A stretch of DNA of 64,000 bases, taken from positions 1 to 64,000 of the forward strand of contig CAOKFN010000009.1 of assembly GCA_948467735.1 (NCBI GenBank), written 5' to 3'. The DNA is from an uncultured bacterium (GTDB taxonomy: Bacteria; Bacillota; Clostridia; Lachnospirales; Lachnospiraceae). The position numbers and the translations under genes are program-made. Below the pieces are notes generated by a model. It was given only the letters and a program-made list of their open reading frames with translations. It was not told the DNA's origin and did no database searches. Below, one piece after another: positions 32,761 through 41,359 of this stretch; position 1 is the first letter of the stretch; every line of letters begins with the position of its first letter.

Positions 32761-35700
32761 ATGAGCCTGCAATTTTATTTTGGCCCTTCCGGGGCGGGAA
32801 AAAGCAGACAATTATATGAGGAGATTACCCGGCGGGCGGCGGAGCATCCGAAACAGAATTTCCTGATTATCGTTCCGGATCAGTTCACCATGCAGACCCA
32901 GAAGGATCTGGTGCTGTTAAATGAACGGGGGGGCATTATGAATATTGACGTGCTCAGCTTTGGGCGGCTGGGACACCGTATTCTGGAGGAGGTGGGCGGG
33001 CAGGAAATCCCCGTGCTGGACGACACGGGCAAGAGCCTTGTGCTGCAGAAGGTGGCGGCGGATTTAAAGGATAAGCTGCCCACGCTGGGAGGATTTCTCA
33101 ACAGGCAGGGCTATATTCATGAGGTAAAAAGCGCGATTTCGGAATTTATGCAGTATGGCATCGGCGCCGAGGATGTGGGAAAACTGATCGATTTTGCAAA
33201 GAATCGGGGCGCACTGGTACAAAAGCTGAAGGATTTGGAGACTTTATATCAGGGATTTATCGAGTATATTCATGGCAATTTTATTACAACGGAGGAGACC
33301 TTGGACGTGCTGGGGCGTTCTCTGCATAAATCGAAGCTTCTGCCGGGAAGCGTGGTGGTGTTTGACGGTTTTACCGGATTTACGCCCATCCAGAACAGGG
33401 TCATCGGGGAGTTGATGCGTCTGTGCGGGGAAGTCATTGTCACTCTGACGCTGGGGGCGGGGGAAAATCCCTATGAGCTGGACGGCGAGCAGAGGCTTTT
33501 TTATTTGAGCAAAAAGACCGTGGCGGATTTGACCAGACTGGCCGGCGAGGGCGGGGTGGAGCGAAAGAAGGACGTGTTTATTCTCTTTCAGGATATGGAT
33601 GGGGGGTACAGATTCCGAAACGCCCCCGCCCTGCAGCATCTGGAACGCAGTTTATTCCGCTGCCATACCGTGCCCTTTGAGCGGCCCCAGCAGGAGATAC
33701 GGATGTTCGAGACCACCACGCCCAAGGATGAGGTGCATCAGACGGGGCTGGAAATCTGTCGGCTGATTCGGGAGGAGGGGTATGCCTTTCGGGATATTGC
33801 GATTATTATGGGAGACTTGGAAGGGTACGCCCCCTATGTGGAGACGGAATTTGCCAAGATGGAAATTCCCTGTTTTATTGACAGAACCAGAGGGATTGTG
33901 CTGAATCCCATGATTGAGTATATTAAAAGCGCGCTGGAGCTCTATCGGAAAGACTTTTCCTATGAGGCGGTATTTCACTATCTGCGCAGCGGTCTGGCGG
34001 ATATGTCCATGGAGGAGGTTGACAGGCTGGAAAATTACTGCCTGCAGACAGGAATCAGGGGAAGGCGCAGCTACAGCCGTCTCTTTACCCGCAGGACGCC
34101 TCAGATGGAGGACGAGGAGCCGCTCAAGGACTTGAACGTCCTGCGGGAGCGTTTGATGGAGCAGGTGGAAATGCTGCATCTGCGGGGAGAGGAGCCGGTG
34201 AAAACTTATGTGGGCGGGCTGTATGATTTTCTGGTACAGAATCGGGTGCAAAATAAGCTGGCGGCATTTCAGGCGCGGTTTGAGGAGGCGGGGGAGCTGA
34301 CCAGAGCCAGAGAATACGCCCAGATTTACCGTCTGGTCATGGAGCTTCTGGATCAGATTTACGCCCTTTTGGGGGAGGAAACCATTTCTTTGCAGGAGTT
34401 TGCGGACATATTGGAGGCGGGCTTCGGGGAAATCAAGGTGGGGGCCATCCCCCAGAATGTGGACAGAGTTCTGGCGGGGGATATGGAGAGAACCCGCTTA
34501 AAGCAGGTCAAGGCCTTGTTTTTCCTAGGGGTGAACGATGGCAATATTCCCAAGACCTCCTCCAAGGGCGGCATTATTTCCGATATGGACAGGGAATTTC
34601 TGCGGGAGTCCAAGCTGGAGCTGGCCCCCAGCCCCAGACAGAAAATGTATATCCAAAGGTTTTATTTATATCTGAATATGACAAAGCCTTCCCGGAGGCT
34701 GTATTTGTCATGGGCCAAGGTGAACAGTCAGGGGAAATCCCTCCGTCCGGCCTATCTGGTGGAGACGGTGCAGAAGCTTTTCCCGGCCGTTCCTGTGGAA
34801 TATCCCCAGCTGAGAAGCCCCTTGGAGCAGATTGTCACCAGACGGCAGGGAGCGGGATATCTGGCGGAGGGGCTGCGGGAATATGTGGAAGGCGTATTGT
34901 CCCCGGAGAGGGAGGGGGAGTTTTTCACGATTTACCGGGTGTATGGGGAGGGAGAGCTGGAACCCCTGCGCAGCCGCCTGACGGACGCCGCTTTCAAACG
35001 ATATCGGGACGGAGGGCTGTCCGCGGCCGTGGCCAGAGCGCTGTACGGGGTGCGGCTGGAAAACAGCGTCACCCGGCTGGAGACCTACGCCGCCTGCGCC
35101 TACAGGCATTTTCTGCAATATGGGCTGGCCCTGAAGGAGCGGGGGGAATTTGGCTTTGAGAGCGTGGATATGGGAAACATCTATCATGCCGTACTGGAAG
35201 CCTTTGCGGCCAAGCTGGCGGAAAACGGATATACTTGGTTTGACTTTCCGGAAGAGTTTGCGGAGAAGACAGTGAGAGGCGTGCTGGAAAGCTATGCGGC
35301 GGAATATGGGAATACGGTGCTTTACAGCAGCGCAAGGAACGAATACGCCATTACCAGAATGGGGCGGATTCTCACAAGGACGGTGCTGACGCTGCAAAGA
35401 CAGCTGAGAAGAGGCAGCTTTGTGCCGGAATCCTTTGAATTGTCCTTTCATCACGCGGATCACCTTGACAGCGTCAACGTGGCTTTGTCGCCCATGGAGA
35501 AAATGCGCTTACAGGGCCGTATTGACAGAATCGATGTGTCCGAGGACGAGGAAAAGGTATATGTAAAGGTGATAGATTATAAGTCGGGCCATAGAAAATT
35601 TGACTTGGCGGCCCTTTATTACGGACTACAGCTGCAGCTGGTGGTGTACATGAACGCTGCCATGGAGCTGGAGGGGAAGAAGCATCCGGGGAAGGAGATT

Positions 35701-36177
35701 GTGCCCGCGGCCCTTTTGTATTACCATATTGACGATCCTTCCGTGGAGACCCCTGTGGAATTGACCCCGGAGGAAATCAACGAGCAGATAGGAAAACAGC
35801 TTCGCATGGGCGGCGTGGTAAACAGCGCGCCGGAGATTGTGACGCTTTTGGATAAGGACATGGAGGATAAATCCGATGTGATTCCAGTGGAACGGAAAAA
35901 GGACGGAAGCCTGTCCGCCCGTTCCTCCGTGTTAAGCAGTGATGAATTGAAAACCGTATCCGATTATGTGAACCGCAAAATCGCACAGATCGGCAGGGAG
36001 ATTCTGAACGGCACAATCAGCTTAAACCCTTACGAAAAGGGAAGCGAAGAGGCCTGCACCTATTGCGCCTATCAAAAGGTGTGCGGTTTTGAGCCTGCCA
36101 TGCCCGGCTGCAGCAAACGGGTTCTGGAAGATTTGGATAAGGAAGAGACGCTGAAACGTATGGACGACATGGTTTAA
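32761..36177 (+). CDS. addB: AddB, subunit of the AddAB helicase-nuclease
   Basis: A 1138-residue protein. The P-loop GPSGAGKS sits at the N-terminus. The C-terminal PD-(D/E)XK nuclease has RIDRIDVSEDEEKVYVKVIDYKSG (key part VIDYKSG). The iron-sulfur cluster ligands are Cys near 779 (YAACAYRHF) and the triplet CTYCAYQKVC with a further CGF/PGC near 1098-1112. AddAB resects double-strand ends, degrades foreign linear DNA and loads RecA. Start 32761 has GGAGG 10 nt upstream; the earlier in-frame ATG at 32740 is less well placed. The partner addA lies at 43363, on the same strand but 7 kb away, instead of directly downstream as usual. Confidence 0.95.
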   Translation: MSLQFYFGPSGAGKSRQLYEEITRRAAEHPKQNFLIIVPDQFTMQTQKDLVLLNERGGIMNIDVLSFGRLGHRILEEVGGQEIPVLDDTGKSLVLQKVAADLKDKLPTLGGFLNRQGYIHEVKSAISEFMQYGIGAEDVGKLIDFAKNRGALVQKLKDLETLYQGFIEYIHGNFITTEETLDVLGRSLHKSKLLPGSVVVFDGFTGFTPIQNRVIGELMRLCGEVIVTLTLGAGENPYELDGEQRLFYLSKKTVADLTRLAGEGGVERKKDVFILFQDMDGGYRFRNAPALQHLERSLFRCHTVPFERPQQEIRMFETTTPKDEVHQTGLEICRLIREEGYAFRDIAIIMGDLEGYAPYVETEFAKMEIPCFIDRTRGIVLNPMIEYIKSALELYRKDFSYEAVFHYLRSGLADMSMEEVDRLENYCLQTGIRGRRSYSRLFTRRTPQMEDEEPLKDLNVLRERLMEQVEMLHLRGEEPVKTYVGGLYDFLVQNRVQNKLAAFQARFEEAGELTRAREYAQIYRLVMELLDQIYALLGEETISLQEFADILEAGFGEIKVGAIPQNVDRVLAGDMERTRLKQVKALFFLGVNDGNIPKTSSKGGIISDMDREFLRESKLELAPSPRQKMYIQRFYLYLNMTKPSRRLYLSWAKVNSQGKSLRPAYLVETVQKLFPAVPVEYPQLRSPLEQIVTRRQGAGYLAEGLREYVEGVLSPEREGEFFTIYRVYGEGELEPLRSRLTDAAFKRYRDGGLSAAVARALYGVRLENSVTRLETYAACAYRHFLQYGLALKERGEFGFESVDMGNIYHAVLEAFAAKLAENGYTWFDFPEEFAEKTVRGVLESYAAEYGNTVLYSSARNEYAITRMGRILTRTVLTLQRQLRRGSFVPESFELSFHHADHLDSVNVALSPMEKMRLQGRIDRIDVSEDEEKVYVKVIDYKSGHRKFDLAALYYGLQLQLVVYMNAAMELEGKKHPGKEIVPAALLYYHIDDPSVETPVELTPEEINEQIGKQLRMGGVVNSAPEIVTLLDKDMEDKSDVIPVERKKDGSLSARSSVLSSDELKTVSDYVNRKIAQIGREILNGTISLNPYEKGSEEACTYCAYQKVCGFEPAMPGCSKRVLEDLDKEETLKRMDDMV

Positions 36178-38717
36178 GGGTCGATGAAGATACATGTGCA
36201 TCCTGTCATTTCCTGAAATTCTTCCGCCGCCCTTCGCCGGGTTTCCGACTGTCCGGCCTCCGCGGTCCGAAGCTGTAAGGTCTTGTGGGCCGGAAGGTAG
36301 GACGGATTCTTCCCAAGGGGAATCTCATACTTCATGCATAATAGCAGGGCAATCTTGGTCATTTCGTTCTGGTTTACCTTGTCCCCAATGCGTATGCGCA
36401 TTCCGGTCTCGTCGGCTAAGCTCTGCAGATATTGAGGATATCTGCGTCCCACCTCGGGAGTGATGAAACAGATTTCCATGTATTTTCCCTCCGCGTCCTG
36501 CTTTATGCTCTTTTTATCCGGTTTATGGGGCAGGTTCTCAAACACTTCGTCAATGCGGGAGAACGCGCGGTTCTGCTCGGCGGCTTCCACGGCGCTGTCG
36601 GAAGGATAGAAGAAATCCTCGTTGTTTTTTGGCGCGAGCACGGGAAGTGAAAATTCGGCCGGGAGCGATTCCGAATCGGTATTTCCGCTGAAGGCCAGCT
36701 GCCATCCGGTGGTTTCGTGGAACCGTTTTGCGGCTTCTGCGTCCTCTTCCGGATGATATTCCGACAGAGAGACCACATAACATTTCCTGTCGCCGTAATA
36801 GGAGGTCTTAGAAAGCCGTTCGCCGAACAGCATGGACAGCTCTAGGGCCGCGGCGGTGTGGTTCATGGAAGCGCTGATATGAATCGTCCATCCGGTGGCG
36901 GCGGTGAAATCCACCGCTCTTTTTCTGAAATCATCCCTGTTCAGGGTTTCGGGATAATCGAACTGTAAATATACTCTTCTGTTGTTGTAGTGATAACTTG
37001 TTTTCCGGTAATCATACATATGAAAAAACGTTTCTATCTGGGCGTTCAGCTCCTGCTGCGTAGGTTCCTTTGGCGTAAGGGCCGCCATCACATCCTTCGG
37101 CGTGTTTGGCTCCAGCAGAAAAAGCCGCTTGGGGTTCGGTAAAAAGTAACAGCTGCGCCACAGAATTTCCTGCATGGGCTGAAGGACGGACGTCTCCGAC
37201 ACGGCCCGGCCATACCAGATATATGCGATCTGGGATATGGAAAAAAGCCTGCCGGAATAATGGGCCTGCCAGTATTCCCAGAGCATTTTTTCGTCCCCTG
37301 CGGCGAAGTCCCGCTGCATCTGCATTGTGTGGGCGGGATGGAAAGAAAGCTGTCTGCGCTTTTCGTCGAGGGTAAAGTCATAGGACTGTCCGCATTCCGG
37401 CAGAAGAATCTGCCTGCGGTAATCCTCGGCGGCCAGTTCTTTTCCAAGCTCGTCCATGGCGTCCTGATTGCCGTGGACAAGGAAAATACGTCTGGCAGAG
37501 AGCCGCTCGGCCAGAGCCATGATTTCGGATTTATCCCCATGGGCGGAGAGTCCCACCTGTTCAATGCGGCAGCCTACGCGGATGGTGCTGCCGCCTAAGT
37601 TCAGGCTTTTTTCTTCGGGGCTTTCCACAAGGTTTAAAAGCTGACGGCCGGGAGATTCCTCGTCCTGATATCCGGTGATGATAATGCAGGCGTTTTCCGA
37701 AGGCATCAGATGCTTTGCGTAAAAGGCGCTGGGCCCCCCGGTGAGCATGCCGGAGCTGGAGAGGAAGATGGCGGGACCGTCGGCGCTTAACAGCTCCTCT
37801 CTTTTCTGATTCGCCGCCACAGGCTGTATTTCTTTTGTATAAAAAGGCTCATTGCCTTTCATAATGCGTCTTCCCAGAGAATTCTTCAAATAAATAGGAT
37901 TTCTGGTGTACACCGTATTAATATCGCGCACCATGCCGTCCACATAGACGGGAACCGAGGGTATCTGCCCATTCTGGATGGCGGCGCGCAGAATCAGCAG
38001 GACTTCCTGCGCCCGTCCCAAGGCAAATACCGGAATCAGGATTTTTTTCTTTTCCAGAACGCATTCCCTTACCACTTCCGCCAGACGCTTTTCTTCCACC
38101 TGACGATTGGCGTGGAGTCTGTTGCCGTATGTGGTCTCAAGAATGGCCACGTCGGGGCGCAGCTTCGGAATACTGATTCCTTCGATGGTTTTCTGTGAAA
38201 AGGCGGAAAAATCCCCCGAATAAAACAGCGTCCCTTCTTCCGTGGCAAGGTAGATGCAGGAAGCGCCTGCGATATGCCCCGCGGGATAAAGGGTCAGGGT
38301 AAATCCGTCTAAAATCGGAAGGGGCGTCTGATAGCCTGCGGTGCGAATCCGTTCCAGCATGGCCAGCACGTCCTGTTCCGAGTAATGTGGTATTTCATTC
38401 TCCCTGTTATTCATAATTTTCAGACTGTCGTATAAAAGCACCCGGGTTAAATCCGCGGTCATGGCGGTCATATAGATGGGTGCATACGGGTACGCTTTGC
38501 TGATGATGGGAAGCGTTCCGATGTGATCCATATGGGCATGGCTGATGAGTATGGCGTCAAGCCCGCCCTGTTCCTGTATGGTGCGGAAGTCCGGAATGGG
38601 ATCTTTCGAGCCGGACTGCCTGATTCCGGCATCCATTAGGATGCCTTTGTCCGCGATTCTTAAGTAAATGCAGCTGCCTCCGATTTCCATGGCGCCGCCG
38701 AGAAAATGAAGTTTCAT
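36174..38717 (-). CDS. MBL-fold beta-CASP/RMMBL-type nuclease with a long C-terminal extension
   Basis: An 847-residue metallo-beta-lactamase protein. The metal motif SHAHMDHIG (His60, His62, Asp64, His65), LFYSGDFSAF and VHGNQDAM, together with ETTYGN, IPVFALGRAQE and LSAHGDKSEI are beta-CASP/CPSF-like features. Such enzymes process RNA or, in repair, DNA. From about residue 450 comes a ~390-residue extension I do not recognise. Its stop overlaps the addB stop on the other strand by 4 bp (TTAA), so the two genes converge without any gap or terminator. A DNA- or RNA-end function linked with addB is an inference from position only. Confidence 0.85.
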   Translation of the reverse strand: MKLHFLGGAMEIGGSCIYLRIADKGILMDAGIRQSGSKDPIPDFRTIQEQGGLDAILISHAHMDHIGTLPIISKAYPYAPIYMTAMTADLTRVLLYDSLKIMNNRENEIPHYSEQDVLAMLERIRTAGYQTPLPILDGFTLTLYPAGHIAGASCIYLATEEGTLFYSGDFSAFSQKTIEGISIPKLRPDVAILETTYGNRLHANRQVEEKRLAEVVRECVLEKKKILIPVFALGRAQEVLLILRAAIQNGQIPSVPVYVDGMVRDINTVYTRNPIYLKNSLGRRIMKGNEPFYTKEIQPVAANQKREELLSADGPAIFLSSSGMLTGGPSAFYAKHLMPSENACIIITGYQDEESPGRQLLNLVESPEEKSLNLGGSTIRVGCRIEQVGLSAHGDKSEIMALAERLSARRIFLVHGNQDAMDELGKELAAEDYRRQILLPECGQSYDFTLDEKRRQLSFHPAHTMQMQRDFAAGDEKMLWEYWQAHYSGRLFSISQIAYIWYGRAVSETSVLQPMQEILWRSCYFLPNPKRLFLLEPNTPKDVMAALTPKEPTQQELNAQIETFFHMYDYRKTSYHYNNRRVYLQFDYPETLNRDDFRKRAVDFTAATGWTIHISASMNHTAAALELSMLFGERLSKTSYYGDRKCYVVSLSEYHPEEDAEAAKRFHETTGWQLAFSGNTDSESLPAEFSLPVLAPKNNEDFFYPSDSAVEAAEQNRAFSRIDEVFENLPHKPDKKSIKQDAEGKYMEICFITPEVGRRYPQYLQSLADETGMRIRIGDKVNQNEMTKIALLLCMKYEIPLGKNPSYLPAHKTLQLRTAEAGQSETRRRAAEEFQEMTGCTCIFIDP

Positions 38718-39295
38718 CTATATTGATTCCTTTCTGTGGTTGATTCTTTTCTGTATTCGATTCCTTCAAGGGCTTCATGCCCCGCTGCCAGCAGCGTTCT
38801 AAAGGAGGAAGCCGCGGCCGCATACTCAGCAGCCTGCAGTGGGGCGGTTCATCAGTAAAACGGCGCTTCCACAGCGGGGAAGTCCGTTAAAAACAGCCTT
38901 GGCGGCATGCCAAGCCCGTAGGGGAAATACATATGATGAATAGGATTGTCCAGGGGTTCCAGTTCTTATTATATGTTATAATTCTTGTGAAAGCAATCTT
39001 TTTTGTTCAGGTGTTTTTAGGGGCATTGTGGAAAAAGGAAATGGGGAAGGCGCAGAAAAACCTTTATATTTCTTTCATAAGATGTTATAATGCATGATAA
39101 TTGAACGTGCGCGAAGCAGATTTTCTAATATTCAAAGAATGAAGGAAAGCGAAGAAAATGCAAGATATTGATTGCATAAAGAATGGTGGGTACCGTCTAT
39201 AAATTCTGTTTTTCCAATAAAGGATTTTAGGGTGAGTGTAATAATAACCGAAATGGAAAAGATGAATTAATATTGTGATATTTTCAGGAGAAAAA
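38718..39295. other. Intergenic region between the MBL nuclease and the restriction-modification pair
   Basis: A 578-bp AT-rich stretch. On the minus strand a possible promoter for the MBL gene has -10 TATAAT (38968-38973) and a weak -35 TTGCTT (38991-38996) with a 17-bp spacer. On the plus strand a TATAAT (39086-39091) may serve the methyltransferase, with a weak -35 TTTATA. Nothing else recognised except the low-confidence small ORF at 38933-39097. Confidence 0.4.
38933..39097 (+). CDS. Possible small hydrophobic peptide
   Basis: A 54-codon frame from two adjacent ATGs, with AGGGG 8-10 nt upstream. Its central part FQFLLYVIILVKAIFFVQVF is strongly hydrophobic and could be a membrane helix; it ends KAQKNLYISFIRCYNA. 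It overlaps the two promoter candidates and has no neighbour suggesting function. It may be chance. Confidence 0.25.
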   Translation: MMNRIVQGFQFLLYVIILVKAIFFVQVFLGALWKKEMGKAQKNLYISFIRCYNA

Positions 39296-40381
39296 ATGAT
39301 AACTGTAAATGATTATATCAATGATAAGAATTTAACAGCGCCTTGTTTTCTGTGTGGAGATGCTTTAAGGGTGTTGGCATATCTGCCCGATAATTGTATT
39401 GATTGTGTCATAACAAGCCCGCCATATTATATGAAAAGACAATATCTGGGCGGAGGCATTGGATTGGAGGCGACTTATCAGGAGTATATTGATAATCTTC
39501 TTGCCATAGTGAAGGAAATCTATCGGGTAATGAAATCGACAGGTTCCTTTTGGCTGAACATTGGGGATAGCTATAAAAATAAGCAGCTGTTAAACATCCC
39601 ATATCGAGTGGCCATACGGATGCAGGATGAACAGAATTGGATTCTGCGGAATACTGTCGTGTGGGATAAAATGAAAGGCGCAATGACTCAGTCAAAAGAT
39701 AGTTTAGGCTGTGAATATGAGCCAATGTTTCATTTTGTAAAAAAGAAGAAGGGTTATTACTATGATTCGGATGCAGTGCGGAAAAAGCCGCGGAGCACCT
39801 ATGTTGAAAATGGCGCGGTGGTTAGCGCAACAGGTGTGAGCGGCGTGAGATATCGGAGAAAGATTGAATTGAGCACAGAGCTTACGGAAGAGCAGAGAAG
39901 AAATGCATGTCAGGCGCTTGACAACGTTCTTGACCGTATTAAAAAAGGCGAATTATCTGATTTTAGAATGGTCATAAAAGGAGCAAATCAACGGGTGACA
40001 AATGGAGATACGGTTAATTTAAGCGGCCGGGCGAAGGAGCTTCAGGAAAAAGGTTTTTATTTTTTGTATTATAATCCTGACGGAAGCATGATTTCGGATG
40101 TGTGGCAGATTATTCCCGAAGATACTCAGGGAAGAAAACTGCATTTTGCGCCGTTTCCGGAAGATTTGGTGAAAACTCCCATTGTATTAACCTGCCCGCC
40201 GGAGGGGATTGTGCTGGATCCGTTTGTGGGGACGGGGACAACCAGTTATGTTGCGGCACAGCTGAAACGCAGATCGATTGGCATTGACATGGCACAAGAG
40301 TATCTGGAACTTGCGGAGAATAGGTGTGCCGAATATGGCTGCTTATACTGCAGGCCGCCGGAATTTACATTAGGAAAATGA
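39296..40381 (+). CDS. Site-specific N4-cytosine-type DNA methyltransferase
   Basis: A 361-residue methyltransferase of the beta class, with catalytic motif IV TSPPYY (about residue 40-45) near the N-terminus and SAM motif I DPFVGTGTTSY near residue 307. TSPPY is typical for N4-cytosine (or N6-adenine) enzymes of this class. It also contains a middle variable region (about 160-270) likely to recognise DNA. The start follows CAGGAG; a GTG seven codons upstream is an alternative. It is followed after 91 bp by a NotI-like endonuclease, so it is almost certainly the protecting methylase of that system. The gene is more AT-rich than its flanks, suggesting horizontal transfer. Confidence 0.9.
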   Translation: MITVNDYINDKNLTAPCFLCGDALRVLAYLPDNCIDCVITSPPYYMKRQYLGGGIGLEATYQEYIDNLLAIVKEIYRVMKSTGSFWLNIGDSYKNKQLLNIPYRVAIRMQDEQNWILRNTVVWDKMKGAMTQSKDSLGCEYEPMFHFVKKKKGYYYDSDAVRKKPRSTYVENGAVVSATGVSGVRYRRKIELSTELTEEQRRNACQALDNVLDRIKKGELSDFRMVIKGANQRVTNGDTVNLSGRAKELQEKGFYFLYYNPDGSMISDVWQIIPEDTQGRKLHFAPFPEDLVKTPIVLTCPPEGIVLDPFVGTGTTSYVAAQLKRRSIGIDMAQEYLELAENRCAEYGCLYCRPPEFTLGK

Positions 40382-40472
40382 GCAAAGGTATTTTGCTGGC
40401 GGTCTGCAGTCGGGATTCGTGGCAGGTTTTATCGGTGTGCGGTATAAATAGGGGAGAACAGGAGGTGCTGTC

Positions 40473-41321
40473 ATGAGTAAAATAAGTGAATTTTTCGGAC
40501 TATTCTGTAGAGATGCTTCCTTAGATTTCAAGCATGCAATGGAATCACAGATTTGTCCATACACACAAGGAGTCTGCACGAAAATGAGAAAATCCGATCC
40601 GGAGGTTAAGATTGGCACATGTTCGGTTCAATATCAAAAGCAGCATATTATCATATGTCCTTTCAGACTATTAGAGCATAATCAGATTTTTATTGATTGT
40701 TTACATCTATTGACAATGCATGAACCGGGAAACGAGCTGTACCTTGTTCCGGAGGTGCAGATTCCGGGCGGACATGTTGATTATTTTTTAGTTTCCGCAA
40801 AAGATAAAAAGGTAAAAGATTTCGTCGGCATTGAACTACAGACAATGGATACGACGGGAACGGTATGGCCTGAACGTCAGAAGTTTTTATATGAACAGGG
40901 CATCGAGGCATATCAGGAAACCCCAAATAAGAAAAAGTCCTTTGGGATGAATTGGAAAATGACGTTAAAAACCATTCTGATTCAAATGCATCACAAGAGC
41001 GAAACATTTGAGTATTTGAATAAACATCTGGTGTTGATTATTCAAAAACCGTTGTATGAGCACATGAAGAGTGATTTTAATTTTAGCAAAATCGAAGGGG
41101 TCAGGCTTGGTGATCCTGTACATATTCATTCTTATCTTTTTGAGGAAAAAGAGAATAAATTGAGTCTTTCGCTTCACACAAGAGTTAGTACGGACTCGGC
41201 TGGCATTGCCGACTGCCTTGGCTTAAATGCCCAGAGCAGGGTTGAGCTGCAAGATTTAATTCGTGTTCTTGAACCGAAGCTGGTGGAGGCGAATCGGTTG
41301 AAAATAGGGTTGGGCGGTTGA
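40473..41321 (+). CDS. NotI-family type II restriction endonuclease-like protein
   Basis: A 282-residue protein. Four cysteines (28, 35, 50, 62; CPYTQGVC and CSVQ...IICPF) reproduce the metal-binding Cys4 pattern of NotI. The centre has EVQIPGGHVDYFLV followed by FVGIELQTMDTTG, which fits the NotI active-site pattern Asp...Glu-x-Gln (here Asp104, Glu122, Gln124, with ELQTMD matching EIQTMD in NotI as I recall it). NotI recognises an 8-bp GC-only site; whether this protein shares that target cannot be told. It follows a methyltransferase by 91 bp. The start follows AGGAGG. It sits between addB and addA, whose product would degrade cut DNA. Confidence 0.75.
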   Translation: MSKISEFFGLFCRDASLDFKHAMESQICPYTQGVCTKMRKSDPEVKIGTCSVQYQKQHIIICPFRLLEHNQIFIDCLHLLTMHEPGNELYLVPEVQIPGGHVDYFLVSAKDKKVKDFVGIELQTMDTTGTVWPERQKFLYEQGIEAYQETPNKKKSFGMNWKMTLKTILIQMHHKSETFEYLNKHLVLIIQKPLYEHMKSDFNFSKIEGVRLGDPVHIHSYLFEEKENKLSLSLHTRVSTDSAGIADCLGLNAQSRVELQDLIRVLEPKLVEANRLKIGLGG

Positions 41322-41359
41322 GAGCCGCCGCCGCGGCATAACAGACAGGGAGGGAGCAG

